A stretch of DNA of 64,000 nt from Leptospira sp. WS92.C1 (GTDB lineage Bacteria; Spirochaetota; Leptospiria; Leptospirales; Leptospiraceae): assembly GCF_040833975.1 (NCBI RefSeq), contig NZ_CP162130.1:1344001-1408000 (forward strand), read 5' to 3'. A program made the position numbers and the translations under genes. This document shows positions 50,409 through 61,261 of the stretch, piece after piece. The number at the start of each line of letters is the position of its first letter. Position 1 is the first letter of the stretch. Under the pieces are notes generated by a model that was not told the DNA's origin, did not search any database, and saw only the letters and a program-made list of their open reading frames with translations.

Positions 50409-51371
50409 TCAGCCGCTAAATACCGAGCTGATCGCCTCCCCAGCTTCTTGAAGTCCGTCTGCCAACGCGTTCGAATACGGATCCCTTACACTTTGAATGG
50501 AAGACAAATTCGGTGAAGATTCTAAAGATAACGAATCCGTTATGAGTTTTAAAAAGCGCAGATACGCCCAAGGAATTCCGATTCCCAAAGTGAAAAGGAT
50601 GATTCCCATCGATATGAGAGTGTTGGTAAAAATCTTTCCTCCCTGGAGATCGGAACGGAACCGGATATTCTGAAATCGGGTATGATTGTAAAAATAATTA
50701 TGAACGTTCGCTTGAAACCAAAAGGAATAAATTCCGGCTGTAATGATCGTAAAGAAAATTCCCTTGAGATAAATAAAGAATAATTCCTTTCCTTGTCCGT
50801 CGTATTGGAAATCCGCATTTCCCAAATGAGAATGCTCGATAAAGAATTTTTCGAGTTTGTTTGTAAACCAAGCGGAGTAGATTCCGAGAGTGACAGCTGT
50901 CAGAAGAGCGTTCGGAATAAAAATCCTGATCAGGTCTTTTATGTTTCCGGTAAATCGGAATCGGATATTGTTAAACGAAGTTCTGCTCAGAAAGTATCTT
51001 CTCGATCCAATGATGATATAGGGGATCGCACAGAGAATTCCGGCGTAAAATGAGATCCCTACGATCGCGATCGCCCAAACTCCAAGCTTCGATGCGAGAA
51101 AAAAGATTCCTCCGAGTGTCAACGCTCCTACCAGAATGATTCCGATTGCTTTTAAAAAGCCGATAAAATTCTCCTTACCGGTTCCGTGATAATCAAAACG
51201 GTATCCTTGGAATGAAAGATGTCTGTGGAGGAATTTCTGTGTATTTACCTTCGCCCAGAAATAATAAACTCCGAGGGTTATGATCGTAAAAAAAATATTC
51301 TTTAGATAAAGAAGAAAGAGTTCTTCCCCTTTGGCGTCGATCGTAAATCGATTCGTGGATTCAGACTGCAT
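50409..51371 (-). CDS. DUF898 (YjgN-like) polytopic membrane protein
   Basis: The 320-residue protein has about six membrane helices in three similar units. Each unit carries the family block of the form L-x-N-x2-T-x3-Y-x-F-W, seen as ITLGVYYFWAKVNTQKFLHRH and FTIITAGIYSFWFQANVHNYFYNH. The intervening loops have F-x-Y-H-G-T-G-K-E. That is the DUF898 (YjgN) pattern; function is unknown. The start ATG at 51371 has a consensus AAGGAG seven bases upstream. It pairs with the M48 protease gene. Confidence 0.85.
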   Translation of the reverse strand: MQSESTNRFTIDAKGEELFLLYLKNIFFTIITLGVYYFWAKVNTQKFLHRHLSFQGYRFDYHGTGKENFIGFLKAIGIILVGALTLGGIFFLASKLGVWAIAIVGISFYAGILCAIPYIIIGSRRYFLSRTSFNNIRFRFTGNIKDLIRIFIPNALLTAVTLGIYSAWFTNKLEKFFIEHSHLGNADFQYDGQGKELFFIYLKGIFFTIITAGIYSFWFQANVHNYFYNHTRFQNIRFRSDLQGGKIFTNTLISMGIILFTLGIGIPWAYLRFLKLITDSLSLESSPNLSSIQSVRDPYSNALADGLQEAGEAISSVFSG

Positions 51372-51474
51372 TTATATCTCCTTGAATTTTAGATGTGATT
51401 CTGTGAAAAGGGACCGATCGATCAAGATAGACACAATCGGAATTCATGCAAGAAAAAAATTCCAGGAATCGAAC

Positions 51475-53088
51475 TTAATAAGAAGTCAATTGGAGATAGG
51501 TCGCTGTAAAATCCTCAAAAAATTTAGACTGATTGAGTGCGTATTCTAAAACAAGCGCTCTGGACTCGTCGTTTTTGAGCAACTCTCGATCATTTGAGAT
51601 CAGTAGCGGTCCTTCCAGTCCCGCTTTTAGAAGAACGTGAAAGTAACTGTTATCGAAATAATACGGATTCGCGGTAAAAGACTCTGTCCCCAACCAACCA
51701 ATGGTCCGTGCTCCCGATATTGTGACCAAATCTCGAATTTCTAAACTCATTTTTTGCAAACAAGGCAACTGATCTTTTTGGGTTTTCATTCCCAAGGGTA
51801 AAATTTGTTGAATGGAATCCGCCGGTTCGTCCTTTCTACCGGCTTGAATTTGAATTCTTGGACCGCCCGATTTTTCAAGCGCCACCGTTCCCGCAAGAGC
51901 CAAAAAATCCGCCAACGAATAAGAGATCCCCGTTTTGAGGATAAAAGATTTCCTTGATTCTATCAATTGATCCAGATTGGAAATCACATCTTCGTTCTCG
52001 GGCAGATTTTTGAAGTTTTTAAAATCGGCTGCAGCTCGCAGGCCGAGCCAGTTTGCGTTTGAATCGAAAAGACAAGCCAGGTGATATACAAGCTTTAGCC
52101 AGCTTCCTGTTTGACGGACCAAAATGACTTTTCGAAGATAATTTTTGGCTTCTTCCCACGAGTCCAGACTTGTCTTTGCGCGAATTTCGCGAATCTCATA
52201 AAGTTTGTAGTTTCCGGTTTTACCTTTGATTTGTGTGGAGAATACCTTTCCTTTGCGGACTCTCGTTTTTATCTGTTTGTAAAACGATTCTGAGATCAAC
52301 ACGCTGACTCCCGCTTTTTTGGTTTTCGATTCGATTCTGCTCGCCGTATTGACGGAATCTCCAATCGCAGTATAAGACATGTTAGCCGGATGGCCGAGTT
52401 GTCCTAATATGCAGCTTCCATAATGTACTCCGACTCCGATTTTAAACGATGTATGAAAATGCGATTTGAGATACTCGTTTAAGGAATAGAGCTCGAGTTC
52501 CATCTCCTTGGCAGCCCGAAGTGCGGAAAGACAAACTTCTTCGGGAGAACCTCCGTTCACTCCGAAAAGAGCCATCAGTCCGTCGCCGATGTATTTATCG
52601 ATTGTTCCTCCGTGTTTTAAAACGATATCACCCATTTTATAGAAGTAACGATTGAGAATGTGAATTACGTCATAAGGAAGATGAGATTCGGAAAACGTGG
52701 TAAAATCTCTGATATCGCTAAAAAGAATCGCGATTTCTTTTTCCTCTCCCGAAATTGTAGGCGATCCCGGTATTGTAAGATTATAATCTTCGTCGTCTAA
52801 AACAATTCTACGGATTCGAACATCGCCTTGGATCTTTGCCTGACAGGCTAATCGTACGGATTCGGGGAACCCCTTTTTGAGAGAGAGATCTTTTTCCTTT
52901 TGTTCGGGTGCGGAGAGATTGGAGGGATTTTCCAATACTAAAACACGGCAGGTGGAACATCTGGCATTGCCCCCACAAGCGTGGGTATGAGCAATTCCAT
53001 TTTTAAGACTGATTTCCAACAATGTAGCTGGAGGAGCGTTTTCGGATAAAGTGATTTCTTTTTCGTTCTCAAAATTTACGAGGATCAT
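51475..53088 (-). CDS. 2Fe-2S ferredoxin-class III adenylate cyclase fusion
   Basis: The 537-residue protein joins an N-terminal plant-type 2Fe-2S ferredoxin domain (ligands Cys38, Cys44, Cys47 and Cys82 in the C-x5-C-x2-C...C layout) to a class III cyclase domain at about 115-290. The cyclase metal residues are Asp125 in FSDIRDF and Asp169 in IGDG; the substrate lysine is in DKYIGD, and the transition-state Asn/Arg are in [12 protein letters not shown]. Those features favour cAMP formation from ATP. The last 240 residues are of unknown fold. The design suggests a redox-controlled cyclase. It is followed by the DUF898 and M48 genes. Confidence 0.9.
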   Translation of the reverse strand: MILVNFENEKEITLSENAPPATLLEISLKNGIAHTHACGGNARCSTCRVLVLENPSNLSAPEQKEKDLSLKKGFPESVRLACQAKIQGDVRIRRIVLDDEDYNLTIPGSPTISGEEKEIAILFSDIRDFTTFSESHLPYDVIHILNRYFYKMGDIVLKHGGTIDKYIGDGLMALFGVNGGSPEEVCLSALRAAKEMELELYSLNEYLKSHFHTSFKIGVGVHYGSCILGQLGHPANMSYTAIGDSVNTASRIESKTKKAGVSVLISESFYKQIKTRVRKGKVFSTQIKGKTGNYKLYEIREIRAKTSLDSWEEAKNYLRKVILVRQTGSWLKLVYHLACLFDSNANWLGLRAAADFKNFKNLPENEDVISNLDQLIESRKSFILKTGISYSLADFLALAGTVALEKSGGPRIQIQAGRKDEPADSIQQILPLGMKTQKDQLPCLQKMSLEIRDLVTISGARTIGWLGTESFTANPYYFDNSYFHVLLKAGLEGPLLISNDRELLKNDESRALVLEYALNQSKFFEDFTATYLQLTSY

Positions 53089-53157
53089 TAAAACCTTCCG
53101 GAATTGGCGGACATATCAAAAAAATAATTGGCTTCCTGTGGGGAAGAGTAGAATTAC

Positions 53158-53189
53158 AGACCCGGTTGTCAAATAGAAGACCCGGTTTT
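53158..53189. repeat. Direct repeat AGACCCGGTT, 20-bp period
   Basis: AGACCCGGTT occurs at 53158-53167 and again at 53178-53187, two helical turns apart. The pair lies in the space between the divergent cyclase and RR-EAL genes, about 70 bases upstream of the cyclase start, and could bind a dimeric regulator. Confidence 0.35.
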
Positions 53190-53378
53190 GTTCGATTTGA
53201 TGATTTTGAATTCCGAAAAAACTAACGTAGATTTTAGAGAAATTCAAAGCGGTTTTCCGAAAATCGGAGTTCATCAGAGTCGTTGAATATTAAAGATAAA
53301 AACGATTGATATTCCTCCGAATCGAAGATGCCCGAGCAACCCAAATCGAATCGTTGAACGAAATGTAATTTAGGTAAT

Positions 53379-55094
<1,716 letters not shown>

Positions 55095-55194
55095 AATCAT
55101 TCTTATCGCAGGAAGATTTTTTGGAGATAGGTAAAAACCGAAAAAATCGATGTTTCGTCCTTTGTTACAGGGCATTCTGTGTTTTTTTCGAAAA

Positions 55195-55277
55195 TTGACT
55201 TGCCTTTATTTTTTTTCTTAATACCGTAACACCTTGCGTTTTTTTTCAATTAGGTGAGTCGAATTAATTAGGTGAGT
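55195..55277 (+). promoter_or_regulatory. Possible promoter and duplicated leader before receiver gene
   Basis: TTGACT at 55195-55200 resembles a -35 box, but -10 candidates downstream (TTAATA at 55218, 17-base spacing) are weak. The leader contains the 12-base direct repeat AATTAGGTGAGT at 55248-55259 and 55266-55277, so the ribosome-site-like AGGTGAG exists twice, 18 bases apart. The second copy is close to the GTG start. Confidence 0.35.
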
Positions 55278-55284
55278 AATTCAG

Positions 55285-55674
55285 GTGGATAAGGCAATTC
55301 TTTTTGTAGACGACGAAGCTCTGATCCTTATGAGCATGAAATCCCAAGTGAAACGTCATTTGGGAGACGGATACCGGTACGAAACTGCGTTAGACGCAGG
55401 CGAGGCTTGGCAGATCATAGAGGAACTCATTCATGAGGATGTAAGAATTTTGATCATCATATCCGATTGGCTGATGCCTAACGTCAAAGGTGACGAGTTT
55501 CTCAGACAAGTTCACAGTAAGTATCCTGATATCCAGAAAGTGATCGTAACCGGTCATGCGGACGACTCGTCGATCGAAGCGCTCAAAAAAGAAATCAATC
55601 TGCGTTCTTATTTAAAAAAACCGTGGGATGAGAGGGAGTTGGTTTCCACAATCACGACCGCTCTTCAAAGTTAG
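55285..55674 (+). CDS. Stand-alone receiver-domain response regulator
   Basis: The 129-residue protein is a single receiver domain starting at GTG 55285. Phosphorylation site Asp61 is in IISDWLMPNVKGDEF, the acidic pocket in FVDDEALI, and the conserved Lys in LKKPWDERE. It is very similar in pattern to the receiver of the EAL protein just upstream (V-K-G-D-E and K-P-W-D). There is no output domain, so it may compete for phosphate or act as a shuttle. It ends about 93 bases before the convergent histidine kinase gene. Confidence 0.93.
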   Translation: MDKAILFVDDEALILMSMKSQVKRHLGDGYRYETALDAGEAWQIIEELIHEDVRILIIISDWLMPNVKGDEFLRQVHSKYPDIQKVIVTGHADDSSIEALKKEINLRSYLKKPWDERELVSTITTALQS

Positions 55675-55700
55675 GTATTCTTCTTTAGTTTTTTCCGATC

Positions 55701-55750
55701 TTAGATCTGGATCTAAAAACAGCTTTTCTTTTGTTCCATCGAGGATGGAA
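55701..55750. terminator. Two hairpins between convergent genes
   Basis: TTAGATC-TG-GATCTAA (55701-55716) and TTCCATC-GAG-GATGGAA (55734-55750) are perfect 7-bp stems with tiny loops, side by side in the gap between the convergent receiver and kinase genes. No strong T-run follows either directly. They may form a bidirectional stop. Confidence 0.45.
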
Positions 55751-55767
55751 ATCGGTTTGATTGCTTT

Positions 55768-58700
55768 TTAAGAAAGAATGGGCAAATAAATTTTAAAGGA
55801 AGTTTTTCCGGGATTACTTTCGAGTTCGATTCTCCCTTCGTGTTTTTGCACAATTTTTTTGACAATATCCAAACCCAATCCGCTTCCTTCTCCCGGGGCC
55901 TTTGTGGTAAAAAAAGGTTCAAAAATTCTTTTTTGAATTTCGTTCGGAATACCGGGACCGCTATCGGTCACTTCGATCATCAATTCCGATTCTATCTTTT
56001 TCAAACGAAGAAGTATGGACCCCTTAAACTGCATCGCCTGTAAGGAATTGTAGATCAGATTTGTCCAGATATGCAATAGATCGTCCGGAAAACAAAGAAT
56101 AGGCGGTACATCTTCGAAATCCCGTTGTAACTCGACGCCCTTTTTTAATTGGTTTTGATAGATGGTCAATACGGTCTCGATCGTATCCTTGACAGAAGCC
56201 GGTATTCTTTCTCCGGTAATGTCGAAGTGTGAAAAGTTTTTGAGGGCATATAGAATTTTCGAAATCCGATCGACGGCAATCTGAATCGTTTTTGTATTTC
56301 TAAAAAAGAAGGATTCCAATGAGGAATACTCCAGGATAAGAGCCGATTCTTTTAACAAAAGAAGAGGGATAAATTTTTCGGGAAGTTCCCCGATTCCCAT
56401 ATCGACTAGAGTATCCGCATAGGAAGTTGCGAGTTGATGCGGGATATTCTTAAATTCTAATGTACTTGAAATTGTTTTCTTCCGGTTTCTTTGTTCCATT
56501 CCGGTAAAGTGTTCGTTGCTTTGGATCGCTTTTTCGATAAATTCCTCGGAAAGCTTTCTCATTTCCGAATTCAAGCTTCCCATAGCGACTTGAACACCGG
56601 GAAGCAAAGATCGAAATTGTTTGAGACATTCTTGAATGTTTTGATTGGAAGCCTGAACAGCTCCGATAGGATTGTTGATTTCATGGGCGATTCCCGCCAT
56701 CAATTGACCGAGGGCGGCCATTTTTTCGGATTGAATCAATTGAGACTGCGTTTTTTTCAAATTTTCTAATGTGTTTTCCAATTCCTCCTTTTGAATTTCT
56801 ATCAGTCTGTTTCTGACCCGAATTTCGTTGTTTACGGTTCTGAGCTCTTCGGCTTCCTTAAACGCCGTGGTATCGATGATGTTGATGGTATAGAAAATAC
56901 GTCCTTTGCTGATAAAACTTCTCTGGCTGATAATCGCCGGAAATAAATTTCCATTTTTCTTTTTGGCTTCGACTTCGATAGAATCCTGGTTTTTTAATAA
57001 ACGTCTTTTTTGCAGCATTTCTTTGAGGGATTTTCTCGAAAGCAAATCCTTTAAATCGATTCCGAGAGCCTCTTCCGCAGAATAACCGAATAATTTTTGA
57101 AACGCAGGATTGGAATCCTTAATTTTTATCTTACCCGCTTCCATCAAAACAATGGACTCGTTTGAAAACTTATAAAATGTTTGAAATCTCAACTCGGAAG
57201 TTTTGAGTTCTTCTTCCGCCCGTTTTCTTTCGGTAATATCGGTTACGGTTCCAACGATACGAAGAGGTTTTGAATCTTTATCTCGAAAGAGTTTTGCTTT
57301 TGCTTCCAACCAAACAATTTCCCCTTCAGGAAGTAATATTCTTTGTTGATAATATATGTCATCTTCCTCGGTATTTTCCGCGATGGCATCGTTTAAAAGT
57401 TTTTCGATCCGATTTCTATCGTCCGGGTGTGCGGTTTTCAAGACAGATTCCAGATTCCCACGGAAGTCCTCAGGTTTGGTTCTGAAAATTTGAAACGTTT
57501 TATCGGACCAAGTAACCCTGTCTTCGTCGATATCCCAGCTCCAGGTTCCCATGTTTGCCGCATTGAGTGCGAGACGAAGTCTTTCCTCGCTTTCCTTGAG
57601 CTTTTCCTCCGCTTTTTTCTTTTCGGTGACATCGATCATCGCGCCCAACATTCTAAAAGGCTGATCCGCCTGATCGTAAAGAAAAACCCCTCGATCCTCA
57701 ACGAGTACGTAGCCGCCATATTTTGTTTTAAAGCGATATATGGAACGAAACTTTGTGTGTTTCTCCATGGCTTCTTCCAGTTCTTTTATGATCCGTTCCA
57801 GATCGTCGGGATGGATATAATCGAACCAAATATCTATAGTGAAATCGCTGAATTCTTCGATTGTGAACCCGGTGAGGGAAAATAAGGCGCCCGCCCAGGT
57901 AATTTTTCTTGTGACTAGATTGCAGTCGTAGACCATGCTTCCGGTTTGTTCCGCGACGGTTCTGTATCTGTCTTCGCTCGCTATCAATGCCCTTTCTTTC
58001 AGAACATTTTCGGTGATATCGGTCACCAAAAAAACGAGGGACTGAATCCTTCCGTTTCGATCTTTGATGGGTGCTCCGTTGACCGAAAGATATTTGATCT
58101 TTTTAGAGGAAGTCACGATTGCGTGACGGATGTCGTATACGGGCCTACCCGTTTTCATAACCTGCGTAAACGGTTGATCTTCTTCCTTCCATTCGCTTCC
58201 ATCCAAAGAAGTGGATTCCCATTGATCCGAATTGTAACTTCTGGCTGCGATATCTTCGATTTTGATTCCGAGTATGAATTCCGAACTCCGGTTTGCGTAG
58301 AGAATTTTTCCTTTTGGATTGAGTACGACGATTGATGTGGGACTGTTCTCCATAACGGAGGAAAGAAGATCTCTTTCCTGTTTTAATTCTTCTTCCACTC
58401 TTTTGCGTTCGAGTGCGTTACTGATGATCTCCGCAAAGTTTCCGAGAAGCTGATTCTCCAAATGATCCAGATCGGGTTCTTTGAAAATTCCTATTTCTTC
58501 GGAACCGAATCCCATTCTTCCTTTTAAAATCCCTCCGATCATTAGCGGAATCGCGATATACGACCGGATTCCGTTTTTTTGAAGCATATCTCGATCTGAT
58601 TTCGCTTCGGACGGAAGGTCTTCGACTTTTTTTATCTTTGCGATTCTTCTTTTTTTCATCTCGGATGTAATAAAACTATGCGAATCGATCGTTTCGTTTT

Positions 58701-59064
58701 GATTGAGATTGCTGGTTTGAATTTTAGTTTGCGGATGAATCCATTCGTAGATCACTTTTCTTTTGGAATAATCGCCATTGTAGAACACGATAGTCGCTCT
58801 TTGCATATTGAGAAAAAGCCCGAGCCTTTCGAGTCCTGAGTTTATCGTTTTTTCGATTTCGTGAAAGGGAAGATTGATGATTTCTCTCGAGACGGCCGTT
58901 GTCACGGCTTCGAATCCGAGTCTGTATTGGAGAAGTTTTTCTTTTAGAGATTCTTTTTCTTCGATTTCTTTTTTCAAAGATAGAATTTTTTTTTCCGCCT
59001 CTTCGTATTTGTATTTTAGATTTTGGAAAGAATCTTCTTGGGTGTTCATTGGATGAAGTTCCAT
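55768..59064 (-). CDS. GAF and multi-PAS sensor histidine kinase (soluble)
   Basis: The product is 1098 residues with no membrane helix. A coiled coil opens it (about 8-45), followed by a GAF domain (about 50-222) and then four PAS domains (about 235-355, 362-482, 490-607 and 615-735). A helical linker leads to the HisKA/ATPase core. The phospho-acceptor His794 lies in GIAHEINNPIGA. The N box is NLIYNSLQAM, the G1 box DSGPGIP and the G2 box GSGLGLDIVKK. The convergent neighbour receiver is a natural partner. Start at 59064 or at the next ATG, 59049; neither has a strong ribosome site. Confidence 0.9.
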   Translation of the reverse strand: MELHPMNTQEDSFQNLKYKYEEAEKKILSLKKEIEEKESLKEKLLQYRLGFEAVTTAVSREIINLPFHEIEKTINSGLERLGLFLNMQRATIVFYNGDYSKRKVIYEWIHPQTKIQTSNLNQNETIDSHSFITSEMKKRRIAKIKKVEDLPSEAKSDRDMLQKNGIRSYIAIPLMIGGILKGRMGFGSEEIGIFKEPDLDHLENQLLGNFAEIISNALERKRVEEELKQERDLLSSVMENSPTSIVVLNPKGKILYANRSSEFILGIKIEDIAARSYNSDQWESTSLDGSEWKEEDQPFTQVMKTGRPVYDIRHAIVTSSKKIKYLSVNGAPIKDRNGRIQSLVFLVTDITENVLKERALIASEDRYRTVAEQTGSMVYDCNLVTRKITWAGALFSLTGFTIEEFSDFTIDIWFDYIHPDDLERIIKELEEAMEKHTKFRSIYRFKTKYGGYVLVEDRGVFLYDQADQPFRMLGAMIDVTEKKKAEEKLKESEERLRLALNAANMGTWSWDIDEDRVTWSDKTFQIFRTKPEDFRGNLESVLKTAHPDDRNRIEKLLNDAIAENTEEDDIYYQQRILLPEGEIVWLEAKAKLFRDKDSKPLRIVGTVTDITERKRAEEELKTSELRFQTFYKFSNESIVLMEAGKIKIKDSNPAFQKLFGYSAEEALGIDLKDLLSRKSLKEMLQKRRLLKNQDSIEVEAKKKNGNLFPAIISQRSFISKGRIFYTINIIDTTAFKEAEELRTVNNEIRVRNRLIEIQKEELENTLENLKKTQSQLIQSEKMAALGQLMAGIAHEINNPIGAVQASNQNIQECLKQFRSLLPGVQVAMGSLNSEMRKLSEEFIEKAIQSNEHFTGMEQRNRKKTISSTLEFKNIPHQLATSYADTLVDMGIGELPEKFIPLLLLKESALILEYSSLESFFFRNTKTIQIAVDRISKILYALKNFSHFDITGERIPASVKDTIETVLTIYQNQLKKGVELQRDFEDVPPILCFPDDLLHIWTNLIYNSLQAMQFKGSILLRLKKIESELMIEVTDSGPGIPNEIQKRIFEPFFTTKAPGEGSGLGLDIVKKIVQKHEGRIELESNPGKTSFKIYLPILS

Positions 59065-59482
59065 AAAACAACGGATTTAGAATTCGCTTCTGTTTTTAAA
59101 GAACGAGGATTCAAAAATTTTGCCCCCAACATGAAATACATTTACCCGAGAAATGAAATTCCCGCTTATGTTTTACATTGTATCTCATCGGGAAGGATTG
59201 AATACAAAAATAAAATTCATTTTCTTGAATGATGTGTCGTATTATTCAAAATCGTCTTTCAACGGACCAACTCTTGAGAATCATTCCTTATCGTTTTATA
59301 TTTCGAATACTAAATTCGACGCCGATTTTCTGAAATCAGAAACTACGATTCTCTTACTTTTTAAAAAAATGAATCCTGGAAGGATATTGTCAAAGGTGAG
59401 GATTCTTATTTTTTCGAAGCCGTTGGATTTTTTGAAAAAATTGCTTAAAAAAGACGCAGAATTGTCTCAATTTGTTTTATGA
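59053..59482 (+). pseudogene. Possible frameshifted gene remnant
   Basis: Two overlapping plus-strand frames follow one another: 59053-59232 and, one base over, 59153-59482. Neither has a good ribosome site, and they would read as one protein of about 140 residues if shifted near 59225. The region is AT-rich. The second half (SFNGPTLENHSLSFYISNTKFDADF) looks protein-like. I recognise no family. Chance frames are also possible, and the rest of the space up to 59686 shows no gene. Confidence 0.25.
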
Positions 59483-59590
59483 GTAAATTTGAATTCGCGT
59501 TTTCCGCTGAAATATCGTCTGATTCGGTTTCACCAAAAGAAAAAGTTTTTACGAGTTGATTCTCAACTTCGTTTCAAATTTCTGTAATTC

Positions 59591-59620
59591 TTCTCAGATT
59601 TTGTACAGAATCAATACAAT
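59591..59620 (+). promoter_or_regulatory. Possible promoter before outer-membrane barrel gene
   Basis: TTCTCA (59591-59596) and TACAAT (59615-59620) are 18 bases apart; the -10-like box matches TATAAT at five of six positions. They lie about 65 bases before the ATG. AAGGTG precedes the start by seven bases. Confidence 0.3.
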
Positions 59621-59686
59621 AATTTGGTAAATTTCTTTCGGCTCAAAAGATAAAAAAAGAAATAAAAATTGATAAGGTGAAACGTA

Positions 59687-61231
59687 ATGAGATTTAGAGA
59701 GCTTTTTCTATTTTGTATATTGTTATTCTTCGGTTCCTCTTTGATCGCCGCCGATATCGTTCGTTTGAAAAACGGCCTGATCTATAGAGGTAAAGTGGTT
59801 CTTGAGGATGACGACAAAGTTCTTCTTGCAGAAAACGAGGATTTTATCCGTTACATCAACAAAGACAATGTGGTGAGTGTCACTTACGAAAGGTCTCAGG
59901 ATAAAAATAAAAATCTACTTCTTCTCGATAAAACCGCAAGCAGTTCAAAAACAGAAACTCCCACCCATACAAACCCATATTCGGGGATTGCCGCTCCCAT
60001 CGAAAGGGAGCCGCCTCATGCCGGAACTCAGGGAACCGATACGACGATCGATGTGACTCACGAAATCGTTACGGACTTTATTTGGCGGGGTTTGAGTTTT
60101 TCCGGGGAGATGGCAAATCGAAGAAGAAATGAAAGTTATCCTGCGACTACGATCGTACCTTCCTACCAACCTACGATCAATATCAATACTCCTCTGAAAG
60201 GATTTATGGTTCAATTTTGGGGAAACTTCCAATTGACGGATCGAAACGATAAAGATAACGACGGACGTTTACAACTTTTTCCAGGCGGTCCTGGACCTTC
60301 TTATCCGGGGCAGGGAAATCCGTTTACTCCTCCTGATCCCGATGTGCTCAATCAAAGTTGTGTGTATGATACTCAGAACAATCTTTTAAACGGAATGCCG
60401 GCGACTGGACCTACCTGCGGCGGGTTAACTCCAAAACCTTACAAAGAACAAAACGGTATGAAACGAGCAGACGGTTTGTTCTATTCCTTTTATTATACCT
60501 TTGAAAAAACTAGTTGGGGTAAATTTACCGTTGGGACCTGGTTCTACAATACGTTTAATAAAAATCCCGCATATCTTTCGACTCCATTAGGGGGCTATAA
60601 TTCGCTTGCGGCACAGGGGGTTTCCAGTTCAAACAACACATCCAATCAAGTGACCCGGCTTGCTTGGCAGGAATACTTTTTCTTTTGGCAATTGCCTTTT
60701 CTTTCCTACCTGACTCCCACTATTTCCTTTTACACTCAGATCACTGCCGAGAACTCGGGATTGACCGCGGGCAAGAATTATCTTTCTCTTTATGTGAGTC
60801 ATGAGTATTTTGCCGAGAAATTTTTCCGAATCACACCAGCAGTCAATATCGGATACGAGATGTCCAATAATATCGTGGATAACAGATACGGGATTCAGGA
60901 TATCACAAGCAGTCTGACGTTTTATTTTGGAAAATTTTTTATAAAAGGAAATCACGTTTATCGACCTAATATATACATGTATGACACCGATAATTACTAC
61001 GGTGCAACCGGGGGATACGTTAACCGAAATACTAAAGACGGTATGATTGTGGATCCGGGAAAAGTGAACGGACAGGTGAATCAATATATTTTGGACCAAA
61101 TTGCAACGAGTCCTTTGGTTCCGGATCCGGGAGACGGTTCATTGAGACAAGCGCTTCGAGAAGCGTATTTATTGCAGAAAATTCCGGCCCATTTATTTTG
61201 GTTTAGTATCGGATTTTCGCACAGTTTCTAA
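59687..61231 (+). CDS. Outer-membrane beta-barrel protein with N-terminal Sm-like domain
   Basis: The 514-residue protein has a signal peptide (about 1-22, ending SSLIAA). A small beta domain follows at about 23-70 (DIVRLKNGLIYRGKVV, like a Sm or similar fold), then a linker rich in Thr and Pro. The rest is alternating beta strands rich in aromatic residues, ending HSF; a terminal Phe is the outer-membrane insertion signal. No named family is recognised. It is 30 bases ahead of the chemoreceptor gene and may share its transcript. Confidence 0.75.
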   Translation: MRFRELFLFCILLFFGSSLIAADIVRLKNGLIYRGKVVLEDDDKVLLAENEDFIRYINKDNVVSVTYERSQDKNKNLLLLDKTASSSKTETPTHTNPYSGIAAPIEREPPHAGTQGTDTTIDVTHEIVTDFIWRGLSFSGEMANRRRNESYPATTIVPSYQPTININTPLKGFMVQFWGNFQLTDRNDKDNDGRLQLFPGGPGPSYPGQGNPFTPPDPDVLNQSCVYDTQNNLLNGMPATGPTCGGLTPKPYKEQNGMKRADGLFYSFYYTFEKTSWGKFTVGTWFYNTFNKNPAYLSTPLGGYNSLAAQGVSSSNNTSNQVTRLAWQEYFFFWQLPFLSYLTPTISFYTQITAENSGLTAGKNYLSLYVSHEYFAEKFFRITPAVNIGYEMSNNIVDNRYGIQDITSSLTFYFGKFFIKGNHVYRPNIYMYDTDNYYGATGGYVNRNTKDGMIVDPGKVNGQVNQYILDQIATSPLVPDPGDGSLRQALREAYLLQKIPAHLFWFSIGFSHSF

Positions 61232-61261
61232 AAAACAAAGAACCGGGAACAAAGATAGAAT

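Noticed and set aside
57427..57885. 152-codon plus-strand frame
   Set aside because: Fully antisense to PAS domains of the 1098-residue kinase.
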